Position numbers and translations under genes: made by a program. Shown one piece after another: positions 55,239 to 64,000 of a stretch of 64,000 bases of DNA. The stretch's first letter is position 1. Each line of letters begins with the position of its first letter. The notes under the pieces are model-generated. The model saw only the letters and a list, made by a program, of their open reading frames with translations. It did no database searches and had not been told where the DNA came from. Source of the stretch: Bacteriovoracaceae bacterium (GTDB lineage: Bacteria; Bdellovibrionota; Bacteriovoracia; Bacteriovoracales; Bacteriovoracaceae); NCBI GenBank assembly GCA_947377285.1, contig CANCFT010000003.1, positions 124,001 to 188,000 on the forward strand, given 5' to 3'.

Positions 55239-56447
55239 TTTTTTATAATGTAAAAAAATGATATGTGCTTTCATAAGGGCCTCTTGATCATAAAAACTAG
55301 AACGGCTTCCAACCAAATGGTGCCCCTTAAGTACACCTAAATTTATACCCTTAAAATATGACGGAAATTGTGCATTCTCAACATCAACCACGCCATCGTT
55401 GGACTTATGACTTCTAAAAAAAGCTTTAGTAAGCATCATCCAGATATGACTTTGATGCCATTTTGATTCGAAAGCGATAGCAGTATAAAATGGAGCTTTG
55501 GGAAGTGATTTGTGGTGTTTTTTAAACCAACTTGAGCGGTATGAATGGGAAAGTGATTTTTGAAGTTCTTTTGCGAGAAAATCTATTTTTTTACCGAGAA
55601 CTCTCTTGGAAATTTCTTCAGGGATTTTACTTAGTGCATTTACGAGTTTTAATATTTTATTGTTTACGTGATCAGTACCAAGTATTGGTGTAGCAATAAA
55701 AGAGATCCCTGCAATCTTTGGAGAAAGTTCTTCTCCTTCGGATTTTAAAAAATGAAGAGTGTCTATTCCCCCTTTAGAAAAACAAAAAAACCAGAGTTTT
55801 TCATCGGGATTATTTTCCATAAAACTGTAGATTTGCTTTTTCAGCAAAACAGAATTCTCTCTAGATCCTTTTTTACCATCTACTTCGGGGGCAAAGTGTT
55901 TAACATTATATTCATCCAAAAGAGTTTCGGCCCCCCTTTTGAATGCAGGAGTTGAAAAAATTTCATTTAAAACACCGGATACTAAAACAATCGTGATGTT
56001 AATCGAAGGAACGGTTAGAGAAGATTTATAGTCTTTGTGAAGATGAGAGTGGGTAAGTTCATTGTAAATTGTTTTAAAAATTAAATCATCATCTGCTTCA
56101 ACGGTACTTTTGTTAACAATGCCAGCGAGAATTTCTTGAGACTTTTCATTCCGATGATTACTATTTTCAAGGTAGCGGATATCAAAAAGAGATTTTAAAA
56201 CAACAAAAGCAGAACGGCTTACCCAAATACTAGAGTTGGTCATAGATAACAGGGATTTTAAAAAATCATTTTTAGATTGAGCTGATTTAATTTTTTGGAA
56301 ATTAAAAACCAATTCCTCTATGGAAGTTGAAGAGGCATAAGATAACGCTTCTCGACTTTTTCTAAATCGGGAACGGTATTGTGAATAAGATTCTGAAAAT
56401 GCGCTAATGGCGTTCATACCAAAGTTTACATAGCGAAAATCAATCAA
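55230..56447 (-). CDS. Alpha/beta-hydrolase-like protein
   Basis: A 405-aa protein with no signal peptide or clear membrane helix. Residues ~150-280 look like an alpha/beta-hydrolase core: strand ITIVLVSGVLNEIF, then LWFFCFSKGGIDTLHFL with the putative nucleophile S224 in FSKGG (a departure from GxSxG), followed by AGISFIATPILGTDH. A late histidine in LKGHHLVGSR is a candidate catalytic residue. The N-terminal 130 residues are helical. Lipase or esterase activity is inference. Converges with mglA and overlaps its end. Confidence 0.6.
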   Translation of the reverse strand: MIDFRYVNFGMNAISAFSESYSQYRSRFRKSREALSYASSTSIEELVFNFQKIKSAQSKNDFLKSLLSMTNSSIWVSRSAFVVLKSLFDIRYLENSNHRNEKSQEILAGIVNKSTVEADDDLIFKTIYNELTHSHLHKDYKSSLTVPSINITIVLVSGVLNEIFSTPAFKRGAETLLDEYNVKHFAPEVDGKKGSRENSVLLKKQIYSFMENNPDEKLWFFCFSKGGIDTLHFLKSEGEELSPKIAGISFIATPILGTDHVNNKILKLVNALSKIPEEISKRVLGKKIDFLAKELQKSLSHSYRSSWFKKHHKSLPKAPFYTAIAFESKWHQSHIWMMLTKAFFRSHKSNDGVVDVENAQFPSYFKGINLGVLKGHHLVGSRSSFYDQEALMKAHIIFLHYKKLV

Positions 56448-56574
56448 ACAAGAGCAATTCTACGGTCAGTAATATGAAGTTTATTGAGTTTATTAAGAAA
56501 AATCAGTATTTTCATTTGGATAACTTTTAACATAAAATGGGTAACATAAAAGCATTGAATTAAATGAGGTATTT

Positions 56575-57420
56575 GTGAGCAAAATTAAGATAGCAGTCAT
56601 TGGCGGAAGCGGTGTGTATAAAATTGAAGGAATTGAGGTTGTAAAAGAACATCTTGTCACAACTCCGTTTGGAAATCCAAGTTCAGAAATTATTGAAGCC
56701 AAATTAAATGGCGTCTCATTTTATTTTCTCCCTCGCCATGGAAAACATCATTCCTTTACCCCCTCAGATGTGAATTATCGTGCAAATATTTTTGCACTTA
56801 AGGAATTAGGAGTTGAGTATCTCATATCTGTTTCTGCTGTTGGATCTTTAAAAGAAGAATATCCACCAACAACATTTGTTATAGTAGATCAATTCATTGA
56901 TTGGACTAAAGGAAAGCGAGAAAGAACATTTTTTAATAATGGATTTGTTGGACATGTTTCGGTGGCCGAACCTGTAGAAGCACAATTGCAAAAAATGATT
57001 TTGGATTCTTGCCGTGATGTTGGAGTTAAGCATGGCACAGGTGGATCGTATCTTTGTATTGAGGGCCCTCAGTTTTCAAGTAAAGCAGAGTCTAATATTT
57101 ATCGAAGTTTTGGAGCTAGTGTTATTGGAATGACAAACGTTCCAGAAGCCTATTTAGCCAAAGAAGCAGGAATGGCATACGCCACTATTGCAATGGTAAC
57201 AGACTATGATTGTTGGAAAGAAGAACATTGTACGCTTGATGAAATTATGAAAGTTATGGCACAAAATAATCAACAAGCTCACGCTGTCTTAAAAAACCTA
57301 ATTCCGAAATTAAATTCAAATCAATTTTCATTTAAAAAAGAAAATACGTTTGCCATATTGTCAAAGCCTGAAAAACAGACTCCAGAACAATCGCGAATGG
57401 TTGAAGTGTTGCTACGATAA
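56575..57420 (+). CDS. mtnP: S-methyl-5'-thioadenosine phosphorylase
   Basis: Purine nucleoside phosphorylase family 2, 281 aa; cleaves methylthioadenosine from polyamine and SAM metabolism to adenine and methylthioribose-1-phosphate. Motifs: AVIGGSGVYKIEGIE (phosphate loop), FLPRHGKHHSFTPSDVNYRANIF split over the next strand, SVSAVGSLKEE, CIEGPQFSSKAES, GMTNVPEAYLAKEAGM and MVTDYDCWKEE. The GTG start has TGAGGT upstream. Its stop overlaps the rsmH start (TAATG), placing it at the head of the dcw cluster where mraZ often sits. Confidence 0.92.
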   Translation: MSKIKIAVIGGSGVYKIEGIEVVKEHLVTTPFGNPSSEIIEAKLNGVSFYFLPRHGKHHSFTPSDVNYRANIFALKELGVEYLISVSAVGSLKEEYPPTTFVIVDQFIDWTKGKRERTFFNNGFVGHVSVAEPVEAQLQKMILDSCRDVGVKHGTGGSYLCIEGPQFSSKAESNIYRSFGASVIGMTNVPEAYLAKEAGMAYATIAMVTDYDCWKEEHCTLDEIMKVMAQNNQQAHAVLKNLIPKLNSNQFSFKKENTFAILSKPEKQTPEQSRMVEVLLR

Positions 57421-58400
57421 TGAGCTACACTCGACATTATTCAGTTCTTAAAAAAGAATGTATTGATACTTTGACTGAAAATGCAGAATTGTCACAAGTC
57501 TCATATTTTGCTGACCTAACTTTTGGAGGAGGAGGACATTCGTTTGAATTCTTAACTAAAAATCCATTGTTTCAAGTTCGCTCTACTGACCAAGATCCAG
57601 ATGCTTTAAAAAATGGTGAAGAAAGAATTAAAAATGAAGGTGTTTCTTCAAGAATAAAATTATTTAATACTAATTTCGTTCAATTTCCTAAGCTGGCATT
57701 GGAAGAATGCAAAGAAGTAATTGAAGCAGGTGGTTTTCAGGGAATACTTCTAGACCTTGGCGTTTCTTCACATCATTTCGATGAAGCTGGTAGAGGATTT
57801 TCTTTTCGCTTTGATGGGCCTCTCGACATGAGAATGAACTATAAATCAGATGCCTTTTTGACTGCTCAAGAAATCGTCAATACCTACAGTGAAGCCCAGT
57901 TAATGAAGATTTTTTTTGAATACGGCGAAGAAAAGTTTTCAAAAAAAATTGCATTGAAAATTTGTGAAGAAAGAAAGATTAAGCCTATTTCAACTACTGC
58001 AGAGTTAGAAAATATTATCTTTCATTGTTATCCAAAAGAAATGCGTTATGGAAAAACAAATCCATCTACAAGAGTGTTTCAAGCGCTAAGACTTGAAGTA
58101 AATCGTGAGCTTGAAGTATTAACCGACACAATTACTCACTTAATACCATTACTAAAAATTGGTGGAAGGCTTGCCGTTATAAGCTTTCATTCTCTAGAAG
58201 ACCGAATTGTAAAAAATCTTTTTAAAGAAGCCAGTTCGAGTCTAGAGTTTCCAGTTGAGATTTTAACAAAAAAGCCAATAGTTCCTGGTGAAGAAGAAAT
58301 TTTCGACAACTCTCGCTCAAGAAGTGCTAAACTGAGAGTATTAGAAAGAACAGCTTTTAAAAAAACAAAGAATAAATATAAGCAAGATCTTTCTTCTTAA
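57420..58400 (+). CDS. rsmH: 16S rRNA (cytosine-1402-N4) methyltransferase
   Basis: First gene of the conserved division and cell-wall cluster, 326 aa (MraW). RHYSVLKKECIDTL, FADLTFGGGGHSFEFL (SAM loop), DQDPDALKNGEER, GILLDLGVSSHHFDEAGRGF and SFRFDGPLDMRMN are diagnostic. GGRLAVISFHSLEDRIVKN follows in the C-terminal half. Confidence 0.96.
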   Translation: MSYTRHYSVLKKECIDTLTENAELSQVSYFADLTFGGGGHSFEFLTKNPLFQVRSTDQDPDALKNGEERIKNEGVSSRIKLFNTNFVQFPKLALEECKEVIEAGGFQGILLDLGVSSHHFDEAGRGFSFRFDGPLDMRMNYKSDAFLTAQEIVNTYSEAQLMKIFFEYGEEKFSKKIALKICEERKIKPISTTAELENIIFHCYPKEMRYGKTNPSTRVFQALRLEVNRELEVLTDTITHLIPLLKIGGRLAVISFHSLEDRIVKNLFKEASSSLEFPVEILTKKPIVPGEEEIFDNSRSRSAKLRVLERTAFKKTKNKYKQDLSS

Positions 58401-58426
58401 TTAATTGAGATAATCAAGGAGTGATT

Positions 58427-58744
58427 ATGGCCTCAGGGAAAAAGTCATCGGATAAAATTCAAATCGGTCAAAAAATAAAGTCAATAATCTTTAGTTCTCA
58501 GGGATTTCCAATATTTTTATCATTTACAACACTTGCAATTATGTTCGTTCTTTTTAGAATGAAAAATGTAGAAATGGATTATAAAATATCAAAATCAAAT
58601 CGTGATATTGAAAAAGTTTTATTAGATAATAAAGAATTAAAAGCCAAAAACGCAAGAATGCTTTCGACAGATAAGTTAAGACGACTTGCTTCTGTTCATC
58701 ACTTGGATCAACCAAAGCAAGACCAAATTATTGTAATACCTTAA
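58427..58744 (+). CDS. FtsL-like division protein
   Basis: Bitopic protein of 105 aa between rsmH and ftsI, the position of ftsL. A basic cytoplasmic N-terminus, one membrane helix (about 26-44) and a periplasmic coiled coil (VEMDYKISKSNRDIEKVLLD) followed by TDKLRRLASVHHLDQP, which resembles the FtsL/DivIC pattern. Start at the ATG at 58427, six bases after AAGGAG; GTG 58421 is the alternative. FtsL sequences diverge strongly, so position and topology carry the call. Confidence 0.75.
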   Translation: MASGKKSSDKIQIGQKIKSIIFSSQGFPIFLSFTTLAIMFVLFRMKNVEMDYKISKSNRDIEKVLLDNKELKAKNARMLSTDKLRRLASVHHLDQPKQDQIIVIP

Positions 58745-58762
58745 GAGACAGAGTGAAGATTT

Positions 58763-60733
58763 ATGAATAGAGTTGAAAAAAATAGAATTATCTTTGTCTT
58801 TACCTGCTTCTGCTTATTTTTTCTTTTTGTTTTAGGGAAAGCATTTAAAGTTCAACTCATAGATGCCAGTGACTTAATCTCTAGAGCTAATTCACAATTT
58901 TTACGACAAGCAACTATTTATCCCAAGCGAGGAAATATCTATGACCGTGAGGGGAATGCGCTCGCTCTTAACTTGCAAACTTATAGTATTTTTACAATTC
59001 CCAAAGCAATTTCTGATAAGTCCGTTTATAAAAAACTCTCTCAAATAATACCTGAAATTTCATATAGAGAAACAATAAGTTTAGTGAACAAGAGAAAAAG
59101 GTTTACTTGGGTTGGAAGAAAACTTCGGTTATCAAAAGATCAAGTAGAACAAGTAAAAGAACTAAAAGGTATTTTCATAGAAGGAGTTCCAGAGAGAACT
59201 TACCCGAATCATGAACTTTTATCACAAACATTAGGGTTTGTTGGATTAGATAATTCCGGCCTTGCTGGGCTTGAGCATCTCTATGATAAAGAGCTAAAAG
59301 GTAAACCTGTCACATTAAAATATACAATTGACAACAAGGGCCGTCCTATAAAATTTGAAAGCCATCAAGATATGACGGCGCAAGCAAAAGATATATATTT
59401 AACTATCGATAAAGATATTCAAGGAATGGCCGAAAAATATCTTAAAGAAGCAGTCTTAAATCACTCTGCTGATAAAGGTGGAGTTGGAGTTATAGATGCT
59501 TCTACGGGAGAAATTTTAGCAATAGCGAACTACCCTGCTTTTGATCCCAATGAAGTTAAATCATCTAATCCAGAAAATAGAAAGTTAGCTTTTGCAACTG
59601 ATCCATTTGAACCAGGTTCTGCTTTTAAGCTCTTTACGGTTGCATCTGCCTTCGAACATAAAGTTGCAAAAATTGATTCTAGTTATTACTGTGAGCAAGG
59701 TCATTTAAAAGTTGATGGGCACATTATTTCTGAAGCTGAATCTCATGAAAGATATGAATGGTTATCAGTTGCAGACATTGTTAAATTTTCATCAAATATT
59801 GGAACAACGAAAATTGCCTTTGATTTAACATTTCCTAAATTTAAAGAAACGTTAAAAATTTTAAATTTTGGAGAAAAAACAGGAATTGAAGTTCCTGGAG
59901 AATCACGAGGTATTTTTACTGAAGCTGAAAATGTTACTCCACTTTCTCTAAGCAATATGAGTTTTGGTCAAGGGATTGCGGTTACGGGTGTGCAAATGCT
60001 CGCCGCCTATGCTGCCATTGCCAATGGTGGTGAATATATCCGGCCTACTTTAATTAAAAAAGATCTAAGTGCTGTTGCGGAATTAGAGCCAGAAAATGAG
60101 CACCAATTAAAAAAGAGAACAAGAGTTTTTAGTCCAAAAACAAGTACCGATTTAACAACAGCATTAATTGGCGCTGTTGAAAAAGGAACCGGCACTGCCG
60201 CACAAATCCCCCATTTTCAAATTGCCGGTAAAACAGCAACTGCTCAAAGAGTAGATAAAAATGGAGGCTACCATGGGTACGTTGCAGGATTCATAGGTTT
60301 TCCTGTTAATGTTGACCGCCGTTTTGTTATCTATGTTTATATTGATAATCCAAAAAGTGGAGGCTATTACGGCGGAGCAGTTGCTGCACCCGTATTTAAG
60401 AATTTAGCCCAATATATATTATACAAAAATAAAGATATTAGTAAGCTTGCAGATAACGATGAAAATGCCAAAGATTTTGATTTAAAAAAAATAAAAACTA
60501 ATATAGATATAGTTCAGGAAAGATCATCTTCTACACGAAGTTTTGATCCAAACAGTGTTCCAAATCTTGTGGGTCTAGATAAAGTATCTACGATAAATAT
60601 TGCGACAAAAATGAACTTGCAATTAATCCATAAAGGCATGGGAGTTGTTAAGTCACAATATCCAGCTGCAGGTACGCCAATAAGTCCCGAATTAATAATT
60701 AAACTTGAGTACTCACCACCAAATTATGAATAA
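58763..60733 (+). CDS. ftsI: Septal peptidoglycan transpeptidase FtsI (PBP3), PASTA-tailed
   Basis: Class B penicillin-binding protein, 656 aa. N-terminal membrane helix (about 9-27), dimerisation domain beginning RGNIYDREGNALAL, then the transpeptidase domain: SxxK as S286-A-F-K289, SxN as S343-S-N345, and the third motif K490-T-A where KTG is usual. Residues ~597-656 form a PASTA domain (VPNLVGLDKVSTINIATKMN ... YPAAGTPIS). The PASTA tail recalls SpoVD/PBP2x-type enzymes. murE starts inside its last codons. Confidence 0.94.
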   Translation: MNRVEKNRIIFVFTCFCLFFLFVLGKAFKVQLIDASDLISRANSQFLRQATIYPKRGNIYDREGNALALNLQTYSIFTIPKAISDKSVYKKLSQIIPEISYRETISLVNKRKRFTWVGRKLRLSKDQVEQVKELKGIFIEGVPERTYPNHELLSQTLGFVGLDNSGLAGLEHLYDKELKGKPVTLKYTIDNKGRPIKFESHQDMTAQAKDIYLTIDKDIQGMAEKYLKEAVLNHSADKGGVGVIDASTGEILAIANYPAFDPNEVKSSNPENRKLAFATDPFEPGSAFKLFTVASAFEHKVAKIDSSYYCEQGHLKVDGHIISEAESHERYEWLSVADIVKFSSNIGTTKIAFDLTFPKFKETLKILNFGEKTGIEVPGESRGIFTEAENVTPLSLSNMSFGQGIAVTGVQMLAAYAAIANGGEYIRPTLIKKDLSAVAELEPENEHQLKKRTRVFSPKTSTDLTTALIGAVEKGTGTAAQIPHFQIAGKTATAQRVDKNGGYHGYVAGFIGFPVNVDRRFVIYVYIDNPKSGGYYGGAVAAPVFKNLAQYILYKNKDISKLADNDENAKDFDLKKIKTNIDIVQERSSSTRSFDPNSVPNLVGLDKVSTINIATKMNLQLIHKGMGVVKSQYPAAGTPISPELIIKLEYSPPNYE

Positions 60734-62153
60734 AAACAAACTACTTTCAATGATCGCTCCATATATTATCTCTAAAAATCTCATTACTGAATCTGATCAA
60801 GTTTTAAAAAATATTTCTAACAATCTTCAAGGGGCAAAGCCAGAAGATGTTGTATTTTACAATCTTAATCAAAAAAATGAAAAAGCTATAGTCGATTTTC
60901 AAAGACGATTAACTAATTCAAATGCAGGAATAGTCATTGTCAGTGATGGCAATGAAAAAATTTCAAATGAAAACTGCGTAATGGTTGATTCGGTAAATTT
61001 CTTAACTATTCAAAAGTTAATTGCAGATGAACTGTTCCCAAATAAGAAAAAAATGAAGATCGTTGGTGTAACTGGAACTAATGGAAAAACAACAACTGTA
61101 AATTTGGCGATGCAAATAGCCACAGCAATTGGTCATCCTGCTATTTCCATTGGAACTATCGGTGTTCAAGATGTTAATGGCGCTATCATTGAAGATATAG
61201 GATCGACTACGCCTAGTTATGTTGAATTAAGAAAACTTATTCATCAGTTTCAAGATAAATTTGAAGTTTGCTTTATAGAAGTTAGCTCACATGCTTTGGC
61301 CCAAAATAGATTATTCGATATTTCTCTTGATGGAGCAGCTTGGACGAGTTTTTCTCAAGACCATTTGGATTATCACAGAACAATGGAAGAATATTTTGAA
61401 GCGAAACTATTAATTGAAAAAAACTATTTAAAACAAAACCTTTTCCTATTAATACCAGCGCAAGAGCATAATCTTTTCTTGGAAGTTTCAAAAAAAGTAC
61501 CTAGCTCAAGAGTGAAGTTGGCAAAAACTCTAACAGAGCGATCATTTGGATTATCATTAGAAGAGCGACCACTTTTTTATCATTCAACATATAATCAAAG
61601 TAACGCTGAAATTGCCTTACAACTTAATGCTGAATTGTTTGGAGAAGAGTCGATTAAAAAGATTCAATTAAAAGATATTAAAACACCACCGGGTAGATTT
61701 TCTCTGATTGAATTAGAAAATGAGAGTATGGCCATCATCGATTATGCACATACACCAGACGCGCTAACTAATATTGGAGCCGCTATAAAAAATGCATTTC
61801 CCAATCACCGACTAACGGTTGTTTTTGGATGTGGTGGAAATCGAGATAAAACGAAACGCCCAATTATGGGTAAAGCTGTTTCTGCATTTGCGGATAAGAT
61901 AATTGTAACATCTGATAATCCACGAGATGAGTCGCCTGAAGATATAATTATTGAAATTCTTGCAGGGATAAAAGAAAGCTATGAAGCTGTCGTTGACCGA
62001 AAAAAAGCAATCAATGCAGCTCTTGAAAATTTAGGTAAAAAAGAAATTATTTTAATCGCCGGAAAAGGCCATGAAGAATACCAAGAAATTAAAGGAATCA
62101 AGCATCCTTTTAGCGACTTTAATATTGTAAAAAACTTTAAAATGGGTCTTTAA
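60726..62153 (+). CDS. murE: UDP-MurNAc-tripeptide synthetase, meso-DAP type
   Basis: Adds the third residue to the peptidoglycan peptide, 475 aa. ATP-binding VGVTGTNGKTTTVN, EVSSHALAQNRLFDI, DHLDYHRTMEEYFEAKLLI, DYAHTPDALTNIG and the C-terminal DNPRDESPEDI at about residue 397. DNPR is the meso-diaminopimelate-specific form, against D(D/N)P-N for lysine enzymes. I start at the ATG at 60726, overlapping ftsI by eight bases; a TTG at 60705 would add seven residues. Confidence 0.95.
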   Translation: MNKNKLLSMIAPYIISKNLITESDQVLKNISNNLQGAKPEDVVFYNLNQKNEKAIVDFQRRLTNSNAGIVIVSDGNEKISNENCVMVDSVNFLTIQKLIADELFPNKKKMKIVGVTGTNGKTTTVNLAMQIATAIGHPAISIGTIGVQDVNGAIIEDIGSTTPSYVELRKLIHQFQDKFEVCFIEVSSHALAQNRLFDISLDGAAWTSFSQDHLDYHRTMEEYFEAKLLIEKNYLKQNLFLLIPAQEHNLFLEVSKKVPSSRVKLAKTLTERSFGLSLEERPLFYHSTYNQSNAEIALQLNAELFGEESIKKIQLKDIKTPPGRFSLIELENESMAIIDYAHTPDALTNIGAAIKNAFPNHRLTVVFGCGGNRDKTKRPIMGKAVSAFADKIIVTSDNPRDESPEDIIIEILAGIKESYEAVVDRKKAINAALENLGKKEIILIAGKGHEEYQEIKGIKHPFSDFNIVKNFKMGL

Positions 62154-62154
62154 T

Positions 62155-63558
62155 ATGCTTTCGACCAAACTATTTTCCAAAGTTCCATCTATTTTACAAA
62201 TCATAGGACCAGCTAAAGAGTTTGAACTAAAAATCAATACTGATTCACGAACATTAGTTGAGGGTGAAACTTTTGTAGCCTTACACGGAGACAATTTTGA
62301 CGGTTTTAATTATGTGGAGCAAGTCATAAAAAAAGGCGCATTAGTTATCATCTATTCTCGTGCTCCAAATCGAGAAGAAGTTGTTAATAAGCTAGTTAAG
62401 ATCCACCCAACTACATTATTTGTTGAAACAACTGATTCATTAAAATGTATCCAAGAGTTAGCAAGCATTCATATTTTAAATTGGAAGTTAGCAAAGCCTG
62501 AGAGAAAAATAATTGGAATAACTGGATCAAATGGTAAAACGACTCATAAAGAAATGCTCTCTTCTATTCTTAATTCTTTATTTCCTGGAAAAGTTTTAGC
62601 GACAAAAGGTAATTTAAATAATCATATTGGAGTTCCCCTAACAATCTTTGGTTTAAAGGAAATTCATGAAATTGCCGTGATAGAAATGGGAATGAATCAT
62701 CCGGGTGAGATCAATGAATTGTGTGAAATTGCCCACCCAGAAAGTGGAATAATTACAAATATAGGAGCAGCTCACATAGAATTTATGAACTCAATGGAAA
62801 ATATATTTAAAGAAAAAGCGAGTCTCTATCGCTCAGTTGTACAAAATACAAAAGGTAGTGGGATGTTTATCGTCAACGGAGACGACTACTATTTAAATCA
62901 ACTAGAAAAATCCCCAGGACTTTCTACTTATGGTGAGAAAAATGGCGATATTAAAATTCAGATAACAAATAATACAATTGCATTTCAAATACAAAATGTT
63001 GATAAGTTAGAATCAGTGTTGATAACTAATAATAATATTCTCGAACACCATAATTTAAAAAACTTGGCAGGAACGGCTCTTTTGGCCATGAAGTTATTTC
63101 CTCAAAAAATTCAAGAAATCGCACTGGCCGCTAGCAATTATCAACAACCTTCCATGAATCGATCTCAATGGGTTGAAAATATTTTTCTCGATGCTTACAA
63201 TGCCAACCCTAGCTCAATGCGTGTTTCTTTTGATTCATTTATTACAGTTATTAAGAAAAAAGGAATTTCACTTGATGATTGCTATTTTGTTTTAGGTGAT
63301 ATGAATGAGTTGGGTGTGTTTGCAGAAGAGCTTCACCGTGAAATTGCAGAGCATATTAAGAATAATGGGGTCAAAAATATTAGTTTTATTGGGAGATATA
63401 AAGATTTTTATCTTCAAGGATTCAATAATCCCCAAAGTACACACTTAAACAAAGAAGAATTTTACGAAGAATGGAAACGGATCAGAAAGTCTTATAAATT
63501 TGTGTTCGTGAAGGCTTCTCGCTCTTTACAACTAGAGACCCTAATGAGTATAGTTTAA
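62155..63558 (+). CDS. murF: UDP-MurNAc-tripeptide:D-Ala-D-Ala ligase MurF
   Basis: Completes the pentapeptide precursor, 467 aa. N-terminal INTDSRTLVEGETFVALHGD, ATP loop GITGSNGKTTHKEML, TKGNLNNHIGVPLTIF, AVIEMGMNHPGEI, NIGAAHIEFMNSMENIFKEK, and LDAYNANPSSMRVSF with VLGDMNELG. The start follows the murE stop by one base (TAATATG). Confidence 0.96.
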   Translation: MLSTKLFSKVPSILQIIGPAKEFELKINTDSRTLVEGETFVALHGDNFDGFNYVEQVIKKGALVIIYSRAPNREEVVNKLVKIHPTTLFVETTDSLKCIQELASIHILNWKLAKPERKIIGITGSNGKTTHKEMLSSILNSLFPGKVLATKGNLNNHIGVPLTIFGLKEIHEIAVIEMGMNHPGEINELCEIAHPESGIITNIGAAHIEFMNSMENIFKEKASLYRSVVQNTKGSGMFIVNGDDYYLNQLEKSPGLSTYGEKNGDIKIQITNNTIAFQIQNVDKLESVLITNNNILEHHNLKNLAGTALLAMKLFPQKIQEIALAASNYQQPSMNRSQWVENIFLDAYNANPSSMRVSFDSFITVIKKKGISLDDCYFVLGDMNELGVFAEELHREIAEHIKNNGVKNISFIGRYKDFYLQGFNNPQSTHLNKEEFYEEWKRIRKSYKFVFVKASRSLQLETLMSIV

Positions 63559-63595
63559 AGTTGGTTTAACTTTAAGTTTACATAGGAAAGTCTAG

Positions 63596-64000
63596 ATGCT
63601 TTACCACTTACTCTATCCGCTGAGCCATCTCGTTCGCCAATTTAACCTCTTTAAATATATTACATTTCGCTCTTTTGTAGCTTTTTTGCTGGCAACAATC
63701 CTCTCAATACTATGGGGACGTATGTTTATCGCATTTATGAAGCGGATGCAGTTTGGCCAAGTAATTAGAGAAGATGGCCCAGAAACCCATTTTAAGAAAA
63801 AGGGAACTCCTACTATGGGAGGAGTTTTCATGCTTGGAAGTATTTTTGTAACAACTTTAATCTGTGGAAATTTCTTTTCCATTCCCTTGCAACTCACTTT
63901 GGGTGTGACCTTTTCTTATTTTTTATTAGGATTTTATGATGATTATTTAAAAGTCTTAAAAAAAGATACAAAAGGAGTTTCCGCTAAAGGTAAGCTTGCT
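63596..64000 (+). CDS. mraY: Phospho-MurNAc-pentapeptide transferase MraY, 5' part
   Basis: First 135 codons of the membrane enzyme that makes lipid I; the gene continues beyond the window. N-terminus MLYHLLYPLSHLVRQFNLF, then ITFRSFVAFLLATI and MQFGQVIREDGPETHFKKKG, TPTMGGVFML and the catalytic aspartates in LGFYDDYLKVLKKDTKG. AGGAAAG precedes the ATG. The order murF-mraY is the standard dcw arrangement. Confidence 0.96.
   Translation, partial: MLYHLLYPLSHLVRQFNLFKYITFRSFVAFLLATILSILWGRMFIAFMKRMQFGQVIREDGPETHFKKKGTPTMGGVFMLGSIFVTTLICGNFFSIPLQLTLGVTFSYFLLGFYDDYLKVLKKDTKGVSAKGKLA

Noticed and set aside
63613-63897. Open frame of 94 codons on the minus strand
   Set aside because: It is antisense to the clear mraY start, which has RBS, motifs and dcw context.

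Overview
The window is AT-rich (roughly 35% GC by eye), almost entirely coding, and looks chromosomal. Gene content and order suggest a low-GC member of the Bdellovibrionota, most like the Bacteriovorax/Halobacteriovorax group. The reasons are a dnaN-recF-gyrB-gyrA origin-proximal block, a surA-like/pdxA/uvrA operon, a Myxococcus-type MglA next to an MglB-like protein, a two-HAMP chemoreceptor, many TPR and secreted proteins, and a dcw cluster with meso-DAP-type MurE. The taxonomic call is inference. I see no insertion sequences, prophage, CRISPR array or other horizontally acquired block, and no gene-free stretch longer than about 300 bases once the RNA genes are counted.

Layout. 1-9236 (+): 3' end of dnaN, recF, gyrB, gyrA, a TPR lipoprotein, then a partial ATP synthase set (two small membrane proteins, atpB, atpE) closed by a terminator. 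9310-19287 (-): surA-like, pdxA, uvrA and a SpoU-family RNA methyltransferase in one operon; a parvulin; mfd. 19389-34250 (+): two successive, diverged nuoAHJKLMN sets, i.e. two membrane arms of complex I with no peripheral-arm gene (B, C, D, E, F, G, I), followed by a large membrane-anchored TPR protein. 37569-37962 (+): tRNA-Ser(UGA), tRNA-Ser(GCU), tRNA-Arg(ACG), each behind its own sigma70-like promoter. 37969-45681 (-): chemoreceptor, RRM protein, DEAD-box helicase, and a MoxR/DUF58/transglutaminase operon. 45754-48844: TauE-like permease (+), pstS (-), a beta-barrel porin (-). 48973-51214: PilZ-like membrane protein, tadA, tRNA-Ser(GGA), two small secreted proteins. 51331-55238 (+): SRP RNA, dnaX, ybaB, recR, an MglB-like roadblock protein, mglA. 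55230-56447 (-): an alpha/beta-hydrolase-like protein. 56575-64000 (+): mtnP followed by the dcw genes rsmH, ftsL, ftsI, murE, murF and the start of mraY.

How the genes work together. The window covers replication and repair (clamp, RecF, gyrase, UvrA, Mfd, DnaX, RecR), membrane energetics (F0 subunits and two Nuo membrane arms), envelope biogenesis (periplasmic foldases, septal transpeptidase, Mur ligases, MraY), translation (four tRNAs, TadA which deaminates the ACG anticodon encoded here, SRP RNA), and polarity/motility (MglA with a probable MglB partner, chemoreceptor). The most notable points are the paired orphan Nuo membrane arms, the MglB-like gene between recR and mglA, loss of two zinc ligands in UvrA, a sodium-type pattern in AtpE, a naturally changed quinolone-region residue in GyrA, and a KTA rather than KTG motif in FtsI. 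All functional statements rest on reading motifs by eye; no database search was run.
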